Source: Mesostigma viride | Taxonomy: Eukaryota; Streptophyta; Mesostigmatophyceae; Mesostigmatales; Mesostigmataceae | NCBI GenBank assembly: GCA_009746045.1 | Contig: RPFO01000333.1 | Coordinates: forward strand, 2,231,964 to 2,295,963 | Direction: 5' to 3' | DNA length: 64,000 nucleotides | Part shown: one piece after another, positions 45,178-56,563 of the stretch | Position numbering within the stretch: position 1 is the first letter of the stretch | How the letters are laid out: the number at the start of each line of letters is the position of its first letter | The notes under the pieces: generated by a model | Database searches by the model: none | Seen by the model: the letters and a program-made list of their open reading frames with translations, nothing else | What the model was told of the DNA's origin: nothing | Position numbers and translations under genes: made by a program

Positions 45178-45385
45178 AACAACCTTGGCTGGACGCATGT
45201 CATGCTAACCCTTCTGTGACCCACCAAAGTGTGGGCACCAATGTGATGGAAAAACCTTTCCAACACAAGTAGAATTGATCAGCGATATGTGGAGACAACC
45301 TACAGTACGGTACTTACATGGATGTAGTGCCATGATGAACATAAACTTCCATCGTTGCTAGAGTGTTAGGAAGCCTGGTACCAGT

Positions 45386-45941
45386 AAACTATACTAGTAC
45401 GATGAAAGGCTAGACACCCCGGGCCCCACGACGGAGGGCACGGCTAGCCCGCCGGCTAGCACGGCTAGATGTAGCATGTTCCTTCCAATATGAACCTAAA
45501 TCTCCTGCATCAAGTATATAGCAGTCATTCACTTTATATACATGCATGCTGTAGCGAGCAAATAAGTGGACAACTGAAAGGGGTCAACCAATTTAATTGC
45601 AAAGCCGTAGTATGTCTGCAAGCAAGCCTGCCTTTAGATAAGGAGAGTTGGGTCTTATGATAGGTATCATAAGACCCAACTCTCCTTATGTAAAGGCAGG
45701 CTTGCTTGCAGACATACTACGGCTTTGCAATTGCCTTGGTTGACCCCTTTCAGTTGTCCACTTATTTGCTCGCTACAGCATGCATGTATATAAAGTGAAT
45801 GACTGCTATATACTTGATGCAGGAGATTTAGGTTCATATTGGAAGGAACATGCTACATCTAGCCGTGCTAGCCGGCGGGCTAGCCGTGCCCTCCGTCGTG
45901 GGGCCCGGGGTGTCTAGCCTTTCATCGTACTAGTATAGTTT
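45386..45941. repeat. 556-bp inverted repeat (277-bp arms, 2-nt spacer)
   Basis: Arms 45,386-45,662 and 45,665-45,941 are reverse complements with only a few mismatches (e.g. AGATAAGG versus ACATAAGG, and AATTTAATT versus AAGGCAATT) and no indels. Spacer GG. The ends are AAACTATACTAG / CTAGTATAGTTT. No ORF. Foldback element or MITE-like; no convincing target duplication. Confidence 0.93.
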
Positions 45942-46094
45942 AGGTTGACTGTGCATTAGTTTGTATTAAGTGAAACATACTCGATGACAAGTTGATATTA
46001 AGTTGTCCTCACCATTCACATTTATTGGCATAAATTAATTAACTACGCGGAGTCCCGGTGGGGAGCCGTGGAGCATGATTGACACTGCACTCGG

Positions 46095-49000
46095 TTAGTT
46101 CTGGCATGGCGTAATCACACGGTACACCGCTCCATACATGCAGCCGGTCAACTGCTGGACGACATCACTCAGACGACCACGTGGCTGGACGGTTTCCAAA
46201 AGGTCATCATACTCCACCCACTCGTCGCACCACCTGGTGGGGTCAGTGCTTGCAGGCACCAATGTGGTCCAGTGCTTAAAATACGCTCGCATGAGAATTG
46301 CAAGGCGCAGGTCCACTGTGCGTTTAGACATGGCACCGTCTTCATCCACATTAATTTCCACATTGAAAGCGACGGGCAAAGGAGGCCCACTGTACTTGTC
46401 CAAGGGGATACTCTTCTCCCCATGGAGCATGGTAAACACCAGGTATGCGGGGTTGCCTTTAAAGACACGCTGCCTCAGGCACGGTTCCGGTCCCAAGCTT
46501 TTACACCGTGCGACTTGGTGGATGCTTATATAGCCTTCCAGGCAGACAGCCCGCATGTTGGCCAACAAACCGGCGTTGTCCATGAGGCGTGCCAGTACGG
46601 AACTGTGCTGCACACGTAGGTCGATTGGATGCGGGGGTTCACAATCTTCTTTTTCCGAAGCGCGTGCGACACACTTGTAGGGTGTAAAGGTAGGCTGGCA
46701 CCCCTTCAAATGTACAAGAAGTACCGACAATGCTTCATGGACGGACCCCATTCCTCCCACTTGAATCGGCAGCTCACGAGCCCGGGCGACTTTGGAAAGC
46801 TGATCAAACAGCATGTTCCGCCATTTAGTCATCATGTCCAGCCTACCAGCACTCCGGTAGAACATCAATTTCATGAGAATCCAGCCGATCCGGCAAATAT
46901 CCGGGGTATGTGGCACACCAGGCGGACGTGTAACGAGGAATGACAGTCCTGGGGCGCCAAGTGTTTGCAAGACAAACAAGATGGTAAAAAAAATCACGTC
47001 AACTGCTGCATCTAAGAAGCAACAGTTTTTTTCGTTTTCCATAACGCGTTGATGCTCGCCTGTTACGACCAAGTCTTCCTCCGCCATAAACCTGGCACCC
47101 TGCTGGCAAGACGTGCACGGGGCATCATCACCCACCACCTTCAGTGGCGCGGCTGGCCTTGGGTTTCGCTTTCGCTTCCCCCCCGCAGCCGCAGCCGCAG
47201 CCGCAGCCTCAGCCGCATCCGCCCACGCATCCACGTCTACAAAGTCGTGAGGCCCCGTACGTGCCTGCTCCTCGGTTGGGCGCTTCTCAGCACTGTCCAC
47301 CTCCTCCGCATCTTCAGAAACTGTCCACCCATCATTGCTGGCCGCGACCCCGCCCCCGCTGCCCGCGGCCTCACCCCCGCTGCCCCCGCCCACCACCGGC
47401 GTGGCGGCCTCGTCCCCGCTGCCCCCGCCCACCGGCGCCGTGGCGGCCTCACCCCCGCTGCCCCGCCCACCACCGGCGTGGCGGCCTCGTCCCCGCTGCC
47501 CCCGCCCACCGGCGCCGTGGCGGCCTCACCCCCGCTGCCCCCGCCCACCACCGGCGTGGCGGCCTCGTCCCCGCTGCCCCCGCCCACCGGCGCCGTGGCG
47601 GCCTCACCCCCGCTGCCCCCGCCCACCACCGGCGTGGCGGCCTCGTCCCCGCTGCCCCCGCCCACCGGCGCCGTGGCGGCCTCACCCCCGCTGCCCCCGC
47701 CCACCACCGGCGTGGCGGCCTCGTCCCCGCTGCCCCCGCCCACCGGCGCCGTGGCGGCCTCACCCCCGCTGCCCCGCCCACCACCGCCGTGGCGGCCTCA
47801 TCCCGGCTGCCCCCGCCCACCACCGCCGTGGCGGCCTCACCCCCGCTGCCCCCGCCCACCACCGGCGTGGCGGCCTCGTCCCCGCTGCCCCCGCCCACCA
47901 CCGGCGTGGCGGCCTCGTCCCCGCTGCCCCCGCCCACCGGCGCCGTGGCGGCCTCACCCCCGCTGCCCCGCCCACCACCGCCGTGGCGGCCTCATCCCGG
48001 CTGCCCCCGCCCACCACCGCCGTGGCGGCCTCACCCCCGCTGCCCCCGCCCACCACCGGCGTGGCGGCCTCGTCCCCGCTGCCCCGCCCACCACCGGCGT
48101 GGCGGCCTCGTCCCCGCTGCCCCCGCCCACCGGCGTGGCGGCCTCGTCCCCGCTGCCCCCGCCCACCACCGCCGTGGCGGCCTCGTCCCCGCTGCCCCGC
48201 CCACCACCGGCGTGGCGGCCTCACCCCCGCTGCCCGGCCCGCCCACCACCGGCGTGGCGGCCTCGTCCCCGCTGCCCCCGCCCACCGGCGCCGTGGCGGC
48301 CTCACCCCCGCTGCCCCCGCCCACCACCGGCGTGGCGGCCTCGTCCCCGCTGCCCCCGCCCACCACCGCCGTGGCGGCCTCGTCCCCGCTGCCCCGATTG
48401 GCTGCTGATGCCACGCGCATGAGCTGCAACACACAGTGCCGATCACACACATCACCAGGCAGATTATTGCTGTAAATAAGCCCGGTGTGCCAAGGCCGTG
48501 GACATCCTAACAATGGAGATGCTCAGATAAGACGTTACTGCTTGAACACAACAAACAACCCGATAAACAGGTAAACTCAGTGCAAAATAACAGGAGCCCT
48601 ACCTGCGCGAGTATCTGGTTGGTCACGACTGCCTGCGCCAGATTACCCGCTGCAACGGGGTCTTTAAGGATTGGCGCCGCACTTGCTGTCACGCCTTGCA
48701 AAGCCTCTAGCGCAGCTCGCAGCAGATGTTGCGCCTCAATTGCTACCTCGTAGCCAGCACGGGCAGCACTGTCCGCATGTGGGAGGCTTGATAAGCCCCC
48801 TGAGAGAGCCAAGGACGGCATTGGGGGGGGGCGGAGGTTAGGGGCGGGGGAAGGACTGCGAGCTGACCCTGCGTCGCTGGTTGCCGTGTATTACCCCCAG
48901 ACGCAACCGGCGCTGCACCTTCAGCCTCTTTCTGCTCATCAGCAGACGATGTTGAGGCTCCAAGCTTCCGCAGCTTTGCATCGCGCTCACTCTTGACAGG

Positions 49001-49731
49001 CCACACCTTTGCAGCGCGCTTATTCTGGTGCTCATTCAGTCGTCGATGCTGCGTACAAACGGCATCCATGTACATTGAAGCAGCATGAAACCAGGAACAC
49101 CCCATGCCACAAATTCAGAGACGTCACCCATGTGCCTCGGCCGGTTGGTTCAAGGCCTAGCATTCTACCTGCAATGCATCCAACAGAAAGCAACAACATT
49201 GTAGCTACATTACAGGGAAAACCTTACGGCGGCCGTGCATGCGTTGACGTCCCACGTATCGCCAGCCAGCTTCTTCAGGTCATCCTTGCGCCTGTGTAAC
49301 TCCTGTTTCGTGTGTAAGGTAACGACGAGCCTCTCAACGGGAGAGCCCTTAAAATCTCTGGACAGACTGACGAAGTCATTCGGTGTCTTGCAATTGTTCA
49401 CCTGCGCTCCGTGCACGTGCATCCCGGCCCGCGTACGTCCAAAGCATGGATGCCAGCCACCAGATTGGGTTGTCAACAACCGACGAAAAGCATCAGGTGC
49501 ATGTTGGCCCAAAAAAAACAAAAAGGGCATGGCGCCCGGCCACGCATCACCTGCCTGCATAACGCCAGGGACAACGACCTTGTCTCCGTAATATGCCCAG
49601 CCGCGTAACATGAAATTATACCCGCCAACTGCGTAACCGTCTACTGTACTTACCGGCTCACGCAATGTCGAGCGCATGGTGGCCAGTGTGTCCTTCACTC
49701 TCTCCGCCGACGTAGCCAAGCCGTCTGCCAT
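46095..49731 (-). CDS. Spliced gene with repeat region and possible ubiquitin-protease-like domain
   Basis: Model (minus strand): exon 1 49,731-49,228 (MADGLATSAERVKDTL), donor GCC|GTAAGG; exon 2 49,048-48,603, acceptor ACGCAG|CAT, donor CAG|GTAGGG; exon 3 48,423-46,095, acceptor TTGCAG|CTC. All junctions are phase 0 and the protein reads smoothly across them. Exon 2 is 446 nt and has one frame break at a G9 run (48,821-48,830); one more base restores the frame. Exon 3 starts with 13-residue repeats (GGGSGDEAATPVV), then an Ala run and KRKR. It ends in a folded domain containing CTSC, and NCCFLDAAVDVIFF (46,990-47,031), which resembles the catalytic Cys box of CYLD/USP deubiquitinases, followed by SVHEALSVLLVHL. 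I see no GHY-type His box, so enzyme activity is unproven. The same stretch is hydrophobic enough to be a membrane segment. Confidence 0.6.
47360..48395. repeat. 39-bp coding minisatellite
   Basis: About 26 units of 39 bp (minus strand: GGG GGC AGC GGG GAC/GGC GAG GCC GCC...). Two variants, GDEAATPVV and GGEAATAPV, alternate over long stretches to form a 78-bp higher-order unit. Several units lack one C (CTGCCCCGCC for CTGCCCCCGCC) and would shift the reading frame, so the gene's frame at 48,423 does not match that at 47,432. Confidence 0.93.
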
Positions 49732-49794
49732 CGCTGCCGTTCGTGCAACTTTCCGACCACCTACGTCAAAACATCATTTTTTCAAGGATGGTAA

Positions 49795-50475
49795 TTCATC
49801 CTCAAGTCCGCCTGTAAGTGGGTGCACACGGGTGTACACTCCGGGTGTACACAGGTGTACACGCCGGGTGCACTTCGGTCTACTGCCACACGCTAAGGCC
49901 CTGTATGCACTGTATGTAGTGGCGTGACCCACAACGAAGTGGGTGCACACGGGTGTACACTCCGGGTGTACACGGGTGTACACGCCGGGTGCACTTCGGT
50001 CTACTGCCACACGCTAAGGCACTGTATGCACTGTATGTAGTGGCGTGACCCACAACGACGTTGTGGATCACGCCACTACATAACATATGTACAGTATGCA
50101 AGCGCCGACACTTGAGCGTGGCGGTGGGCCGAAGTGTAGCGTGACCCACAACGTCGTTGTGGGTCACGCTCCACTTCGGTCTGCACTGCCGGGTGCACAC
50201 GGGTGTACACTCCGGGTGTACACTCCGGGTATACATGCCGGGTGTACACGGTGAAGAGGCGCGACAAGTTGCGCACTGGCCCCCTTGCGCCGTCCTACAG
50301 TACTCCTTATGTACGCAAGTCGGTAGATTGCGTACCTAATGAGACCGCAATTTTCAAATTGCGAGGCGCGACAAGTGCGCACTTGCGCCCTTGCGCCGTC
50401 CTACAGTACTACTTATGTACGCAAGTCGGTAGATTGCGTACCTAATGAGACGGCAAATTTCAAATTGCGAGGCGC
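49795..50475. repeat. Tandem and inverted repeats between the divergent genes
   Basis: A ~120-bp unit (AAGTGGGTGCACACGGGTG ... GGCGTGACCCACAACG) occurs at about 49,818 and 49,938. An inverted motif GTGACCCACAACG / CGTTGTGGGTCAC is at 50,140-50,170. GGGTGTACAC-type 10-15 bp repeats recur. A ~104-bp unit (GCGCGACAAG ... TTCAAATTGCGAG) occurs twice at 50,262-50,365 and 50,366-50,472. This is the only spacer between the two divergently oriented genes and could be a shared control region or a transposon subterminal region. Confidence 0.8.
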
Positions 50476-50762
50476 CAGATCCAGGCCCGACGCCGATTTG
50501 CGAATGGTCAGATTCGCAACACTGACTAACCCGCGCGTCCGATGCCCGCGAAACGTCAACTCAGCCACGTGTAGGTCGGCAAATATCTGGCAAAGTCGGT
50601 GCAAATTGAGTTTGGCGCCCAAATTTGCATATAAAAAAGAGCATCGGTCGTCCTGTGGCACATCCACCACCAACCTGACCTGCGCACAACCCAAGTGTGC
50701 GCACCATCCATACTGTACACGTGTGCCCACCACGAGGGCTGGCGCCATAGCCACGCCCCATG

Positions 50763-53700
50763 ACTAACTTCACAGGCAAAGAAAGTGGGGCTAAACCACG
50801 GCGGAGACAGCCGCAGCTGTGCGCGCGCGTTCCGGGCAATAGTGACAATGTTTTGCCCACCGCTGACGACAAGGCGGCGCCCATCCTGGAGCCACCCGAG
50901 ACAAAGCTGGTCACGCTCGTGAGCGCGAAGCAGAAAGTTGTCGCAGTCACGTGTATCGAACAGGGAACTACCACGCCGTCGGCCGTCGCCAAGCAATATG
51001 GAGTGAGCACTTCGACCGTCTGCCGGTGGCTGGAATCTGAGACGAAGGCGAAGATCCGTGCCATGGCTGATGACCCAAGCCTGAAAAACCACTCGGGCCG
51101 AGGGTTGGTGCCCGGCAAACAACGAGAAGGCCGCTTTCCATTAATGGAGGCGGATTTGAGGGACTGGATCGTCAGCCAGAAGAGAGCCCCTGTGCTTGCG
51201 TAAGTTTGCATGCTTTCCTTGTTCTTCGTTTTGCTGAAAACACTGATGGGTAGTTTCTGTCTTTAAACAGCGGCATGTGTATTTGGTGAACATTCGAAGG
51301 AGCGCAAAAGCTTGCTGATTGTCGCCCTCTCATTGCTTGCGTGCCTGTTTTTCCCAATCGTATTGCAGCGTCGTCAAAGCACAGGCCAAGATCTTGATGG
51401 CTAAACATTACCCGACGGCGGGGATGGGCTTTGCGTACTCCGACACGTGGGCCCGCGAGTTCGCGTGCCGACGGGGCCTTGTCACGCGGATGGCGAGCAA
51501 CCACCGCAATGTCACCATGGAGGAGGCGTTGCCCGCGTTGCAGCAGTTTCATTCCGGGCTCATCGTCGCCGGTTTGAACAGCGGCTTGAGGGCGCTCAGG
51601 GACCCATATTGGGGGCGTTTCCCCATCGGCCCCGCTACCGGCACGTTTCGGTTTAACATGGACCAGGTGGGCCTTGCCTTGAGGAACATGAAGGGCAAGT
51701 GCTTCGCGGAGAAAGGGGCGTCCCACGTGAACATGGGCACCAAGAAGGTGGATTACAAGCACCGGGCAGTTACCGTTTGCCTGACCACCGCCCCCCACTC
51801 CCCCTTTGACGAGAACTGGCTGGCTGACATGCCCCCCCCCTCATCATCTTCCCCGGCGCGGGTAAGAACGTGGCTCGTATGGCTTACGAGACCAACCAGT
51901 ACATGCCTGAGGCGGTTGTCACCTTTCAGGCCTCCGCCTGGTTCAGCGACCACGCCCCGGAGGTGTGGTTGCAACTGTTTGAAGCCTTTTTGAAGAAGTT
52001 GTACGCCAAGCACGGCAAGCGTGACGTCCTCTTGTTCTTGGACAACCTCGCTGTTCAGGTGGGCATGTGTTTCCTTCCTTATAACCCCAATTTTCTTTGG
52101 CTTGTTTCGTTTCAGTGCATGTGCATGTTGGCTGCAAGGCATGTGGTGATGATGATGCCGGAGACTAATATTCTCTTTTTTTTATGTGTCGTTTCCAATG
52201 CCTGGGTGTTTTGGTGCTGCGGTGGATCGGTGCATGCAGGTCTCCCCCGCCTTTCGGCAAGTCCTCCGGGAAATGGGGGTGTTGCCGTGGTATGGGCCGG
52301 GCAACATGACCCACTTGTGGCAGCCAAATGACTGCTGCATCAATGCCGTGTCCAAGCGCTGGTTTGACGCGGAGGTCACCCGCATAATGGACGCGAGGGC
52401 CCGCGATGGGCTTGACCCGCCCAACGCCTCCGAGACGCGGATCATCATCCAGAATGCCGTGGCTATCGCCTGGATCCGCCTCTGCGGGCCTGAGGGCAGG
52501 CTGACCATCATGAAGGGCTGGACGCAGACCGGCTGTGCCGTCAGCCTCCAGCGGGATCCGAAGCGCGACGCACTCGTCTGCCCCGAGGGCTTCACGAAAT
52601 ACGAGGTCCCACGCCCAACTGACGAGGAACTGGCGGTCACTCCCAACGCTGATGCGGTAAGTCAGGCTGCTAATAACTCGCGTAGTCGAGCATTTTCATC
52701 AATCCTCTGACACCATGTCAAAAGAACTCAGCTGGTGTGCCTTTGCAATGTGTGGACCACTGGCTGACTTCGCCAACTTGGCAAACCAACTGATACTTGT
52801 CCTGTCCGCACAATCCCTTTAGCTGACTTTTTGCGTGTTGGCCCATCAAGTTTCGTTTAAGTGGCCAGCCGGAGCGGCTGCTTAGGTTTTAGCGGACAAG
52901 TGTTCGAAGCGCGTCATTGGTGAATTACTTGGGAACTTGGGTTTCCCCGCGAAACTCCAACCGCACGTTCAGATTTCCAAATCTCAAGTAAAGTTCGGCG
53001 CAACTTTCTGAACGGGGGCAGTTGACGAGCAGCATTCCTCCGGACGAATGAATTGCGTTCCATACTTGCGCAAAATTTTGAAAGGTAGCTTGCGTGCAGC
53101 CCTACTAAAATTTGCGCGGACGTTCAGATTTCCAAATCTCGGGTAAATTTCGGCGGAACTTTCTGAACGGGGGTAGTTGGCGGGCAGCGTTCCTCCAGAC
53201 GAATGAAATGCGTTCCATACTAGCGCAAAATTTTGAAAGGTAGCTTGCGTGCAGCCCTACTAAAATCTGCGCGAAGTGTGGGACTGAAAATTCGTAACGG
53301 AAACTTTTTGGTAGTTGCCGTCACTTCCTTTTGTGCAAACGTGTGGGAGTGAAAATTCCTAACGGAAACTTTTTGGTAGTTGCCGTCACTTCATTTTGCG
53401 CGAGTGTTGGGCTGAAAATTCGTAACGGAAACTTTTTGGTAGTTGGCGTCACTTCCTTTGGTTCGACTGAAAATTCGCTGAAATTCGCTGAATTCGTACC
53501 GTAGCCTAATTTTTAGTACCTCGAAGTGACGGGGCACCTAAAAATTTGCCCACAAGTACACTTGGCAGCGCGCTCACTGGGAAAAATTGTACAGCCGCTC
53601 CGGCGGGCCACTTGAACGAATTGTAATGCTGCCTCGCACCGTGTGTGTGTGTGTTTGCCTTGTATGTATGTAACAGGTTGAGGCTGCTTCCTTGCGGGTG

Positions 53701-55120
53701 CCCCTGGCCAACACGCCCGGTCCAGATTCCATGCCCGCTGAAGGCACCGTTTTCGAGGTCGACCCCAACTGGGTTGCCCCCCCCCCCCCTGCGTCAGATG
53801 CAGCAGGTGAGAGGGGGGTGGTGGGCTACAAACCCCCCGAGGAGTGCCGCGTATGGGGCAGCAAGAAGACGCTGGCCGCCCACAATGCTGCCCAAGGTGG
53901 CCCGCCCACCAAGAAGCAGAGGGGGCGTGCGGGCTCATCCACCAACAACACAAAGACGGCGCCAGCTGTCCCGACCCCTGTGGTGGAGGCCGCGACCACC
54001 TCCAATGCCCGCCCAGATGGCGAAGCTGCCGTGCCCCCACGCAAGCGCACGCGTGCGGCTCGCAAGAAGGTATGTCCATGCTTGTCAGATTGTCCCTTGC
54101 TTGTTATTGTTTGCAATGTAGGAGTTGTGAGTGTGTAACCCTTAAGGTAGCGGTACTTTTGTGACCCATTTTAGTATGCATGGGGTTCCCTAGTCCAGCG
54201 TACACAGTCTCCGTGCTGGTTTTCTTGCCCGTACACGCATGACAGACATCATCATTGCTGCTGCTTTACCTCACCTCACTGCGTGCAGGTGTCATGCATA
54301 TGCCGAGGACAGTGACGAGGACTACGACGAGGACGACCTCTGCGACGACGAGGACGACGACGAGCCATCCCCCCCCACTGTGACACATCATCGTGACAAG
54401 GTGCAGGTGCCATTCAAGAGGCGGTACGAAATGAAACGCCTGTCAACGTTCGAGGATTCCGAGGAGGTGGCACCGTTCATTGACGAGACAGACGTCCTCC
54501 CACCGGTTCACTCGGCGCCCACCGTCACCAAGGCGGGCCCCACCGTCACCAAGGCGGGCCCCACCGTCACCAAGGCGGGCCCCACCGTCACCAAGGCGGG
54601 CCCCACCGTCACCAAGGCGGGCCCCACCACCACCAAGGCGGGCCCCGCCACCACCAAGGCTGGCCTCACCACCACCAAGGCGGGCCCCGCCACCTCCTCC
54701 AAGGCGTCGCCCAAGAAGAAGGCGTCACCCACGAAGAAGGCTCGCGTCATCATCAAGTGGGACCCGCATGCCAACAAGGACGACCCGCATGCGTACAAGG
54801 AGGGTGCGTACAAGCGCATGCAGGATAAGAAGATCGACCCACCTGTGGCGTCCGAGCTGCTGGCCGCCCAGGTGTTGCACCTCTCTCAGCTGACCCCTGA
54901 GTCCATGGTTGGCAGGCGCATCTGCCAGCTGTGGGATGTGGTGGGGGATGACGGCAAGCCCTACTGGAAGTGGTACTACGGTACCATCGCCAACACACCG
55001 CCACGCAACTCGGTCCGTGTCGAGCCGCTGCCCAAGAAGACAACGGCAGGCTGGTCGTTCAACGTCCTGTGGGACCCGGAGGAGGAGGGCGAGGAGGCTG
55101 TGCATGACACCCTTAGTTAA
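50763..55120 (+). CDS. CENP-B/pogo-type DD35D transposase gene, spliced, cut by an LTR
   Basis: Exon 1 50,763-51,199 (donor GC|GTAAGT): helix-turn-helix (TPSAVAKQYGVSTSTVCRWL) and start of a CENP-B-type second HTH. Exon 2 51,369-52,058 (acceptor TTGCAG; donor CAG|GTGGGC): D1 in FNMDQVGLAL, D2 in LFLDNLAVQ. Exon 3 52,240-52,656 (donor GCG|GTAAGT): D3 in THLWQPNDCC, 35 residues after D2. Exon 4 53,677-54,069: Pro/Thr/Lys-rich, basic RKRTRAARKK. Exon 5 from ~54,289 or 54,308: acidic EDSDEDYDEDD, seven-residue TVTKAGP repeats, and a folded end (WKWYYGTIANTP). A C9 run at 51,832-51,840 is one base off the continuing frame. The exon 5 acceptor is uncertain: GCAG at 54,288 gives the wrong phase. The stop TAA lies inside the LTR that begins at 55,115, so the natural C-terminus is lost. 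The family binds terminal repeats and cuts and pastes DNA. Confidence 0.78.
52657..53676 (+). other. Intron 3 of the transposase gene, with internal duplications
   Basis: A ~155-bp unit (GTTCAGATTTCCAAATCTC ... GCAGCCCTACTAAAAT) is present twice at about 52,961-53,112 and 53,115-53,272. A ~60-bp unit (TGAAAATTCGTAACGGAAAC) occurs three times at 53,284, 53,350 and 53,413. No ORF. Confidence 0.75.
54519..54705 (+). repeat. 21-bp coding minisatellite (TVTKAGP units)
   Basis: About nine 21-bp units within exon 5. The first five encode TVTKAGP exactly and later ones change to TTTKAGP, ATTKAGP and LTTKAGP. Confidence 0.9.
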
Positions 55121-55811
55121 GCTTTCTTAGCACACGCAATGTGAAGGATATGGTTGCAATGCAGCAATGTGTGATATGGTTGGAAACGGAGCTTTGTTAA
55201 AATCGGATAATGTTTACAGCGCTCACACACTTGAGGCTTGTACACACGTTTGCCAAGTCAAGGCACAACACGTGAGGCGGGCTCGCAAGAGATGCCCATT
55301 TGGCACTGGCCTATTGTTTATATACTTGTGCACTGTGCTCGCTAGTCCTGAGCAGCCTAGGAGGCCTGCTCAGTAATAACACCCCCGGTACAGTATTCAC
55401 TACCTGTACAGCGCCCAGCTCCTATACAGTAGGTCTGCCATACAGGCACAGTGACCACAGAGCACAGTCCACAGTGACTATTGCATCTGCACCTAGAAGT
55501 CCAGGACTAAGCCTGCGGTACCATCAGACCACAGGTTAAGGTTCCTATTTCCTGCGTACGACGTATTAATCCAATACCGTCGTAGGTACAGCACCTAATT
55601 CCTGTCAGCCCAGGAATTACTGTCGACCCCATATGTCGTCGGCAAATATTCACGTCCGACTTAGAAGAACAGCCGGCTCGCGCTCGCGCGCGACCGGGAA
55701 GTCGGAACGCCATAACTTTCTTGATACTTGTCGGAATGAACTCGTTCCGGTGCCGCTGGAATCGCAGAGATATGCCGAATCAGGATCACTCCAATGCGCT
55801 TGGCGTTAACT
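55115..55811 (-). repeat. 3' LTR, family 1 copy 2
   Basis: 697 bp, reverse complement of the copy 1 LTRs, with AGTTAAG...GGCGTTAACT ends on the plus strand. The outer end differs from copy 1 (AGTTAAGCTTTC versus AGTTAACGTTC), so the terminal inverted repeat is damaged. It supplies the stop codon of the transposase ORF at 55,118-55,120. Confidence 0.92.
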
Positions 55812-56563
55812 CCAATCCTTTCTTTTCTTGAGCTGTAGCAGCTCACACAAGTCTACATACAAACACACACAATGGGTACTGGATATCCTCCCCAGACTAC
55901 AAGTCACAACCCGCTGGGCATGACAGTCAGCTTGGATTCCTTATTATATGTACATAGCACCCATACTGGCTCAGGAGCACAAACAAATTACAATGAGTCC
56001 CTATCCCTTCACGGGAGGCTCGTTGTGTTACCCATGTACAAGAGGTTGGCCAACTGTGGCAGCCCATAGGTGTTCAGCTAAGAACTTAATTGAGAAGTAT
56101 GTACAACCTTCAGGACCTTAGGCGAAACCCCACAGATCACCCACAACAGCTCATCAGAAAACATTGCTGACCCCCAGACGGGAGTCGGCGCCGGTCTGCT
56201 GCCCCTTATCGAACCAGACACAACATCTACGCGAAGCACATGCAAAACACAAGCTCCCATACTCGTTCCAACCGTGGAAAATCAGGGGACCTGTCGCCAC
56301 CTCACCAGCATGGTGGATGGGTCAGCCAGTCCGTGAAACTCCGCCTTAAGACGGCACCAGGGAATCGAACCCCGCCCACAAACCACAGATCTGGGGAAAC
56401 CTCAGACTGAGATGAAAACCCCAGATAGACATCTCTCCATCAGAGACAATGTCAGACATTCCCACACCAGAGACATGTCTCACCCCTCAAGGTGTGCTCA
56501 GGATTATGTACAATCAAGCTCCCAGCCTGATATCCAGAGACTTAAGCACCCAGCTCTCAGCTT
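55812..56563 (-). other. 3' UTR and polypurine tract, family 1 copy 2
   Basis: Equivalent to 35,201-35,947 of copy 1, including the purine-rich tract (minus strand AAGAAAAGAAAGGATTGG, 55,812-55,829) and the B-box-like motif near 56,367. Confidence 0.75.

Noticed and set aside
47049-48475. Plus-strand Pro/Arg-rich ORFs of 357-457 codons
   Set aside because: Complement of the GC-rich 39-bp minisatellite. The spliced minus-strand reading gives a coherent protein with matching splice phases.
55115-55811. Small ORF repeated in each family 1 LTR (MAFRLPGRARARAGCSS)
   Set aside because: Present because the LTR is repeated. Low-complexity Arg/Ala start, upstream of the TATA-like box, and no independent evidence of coding.
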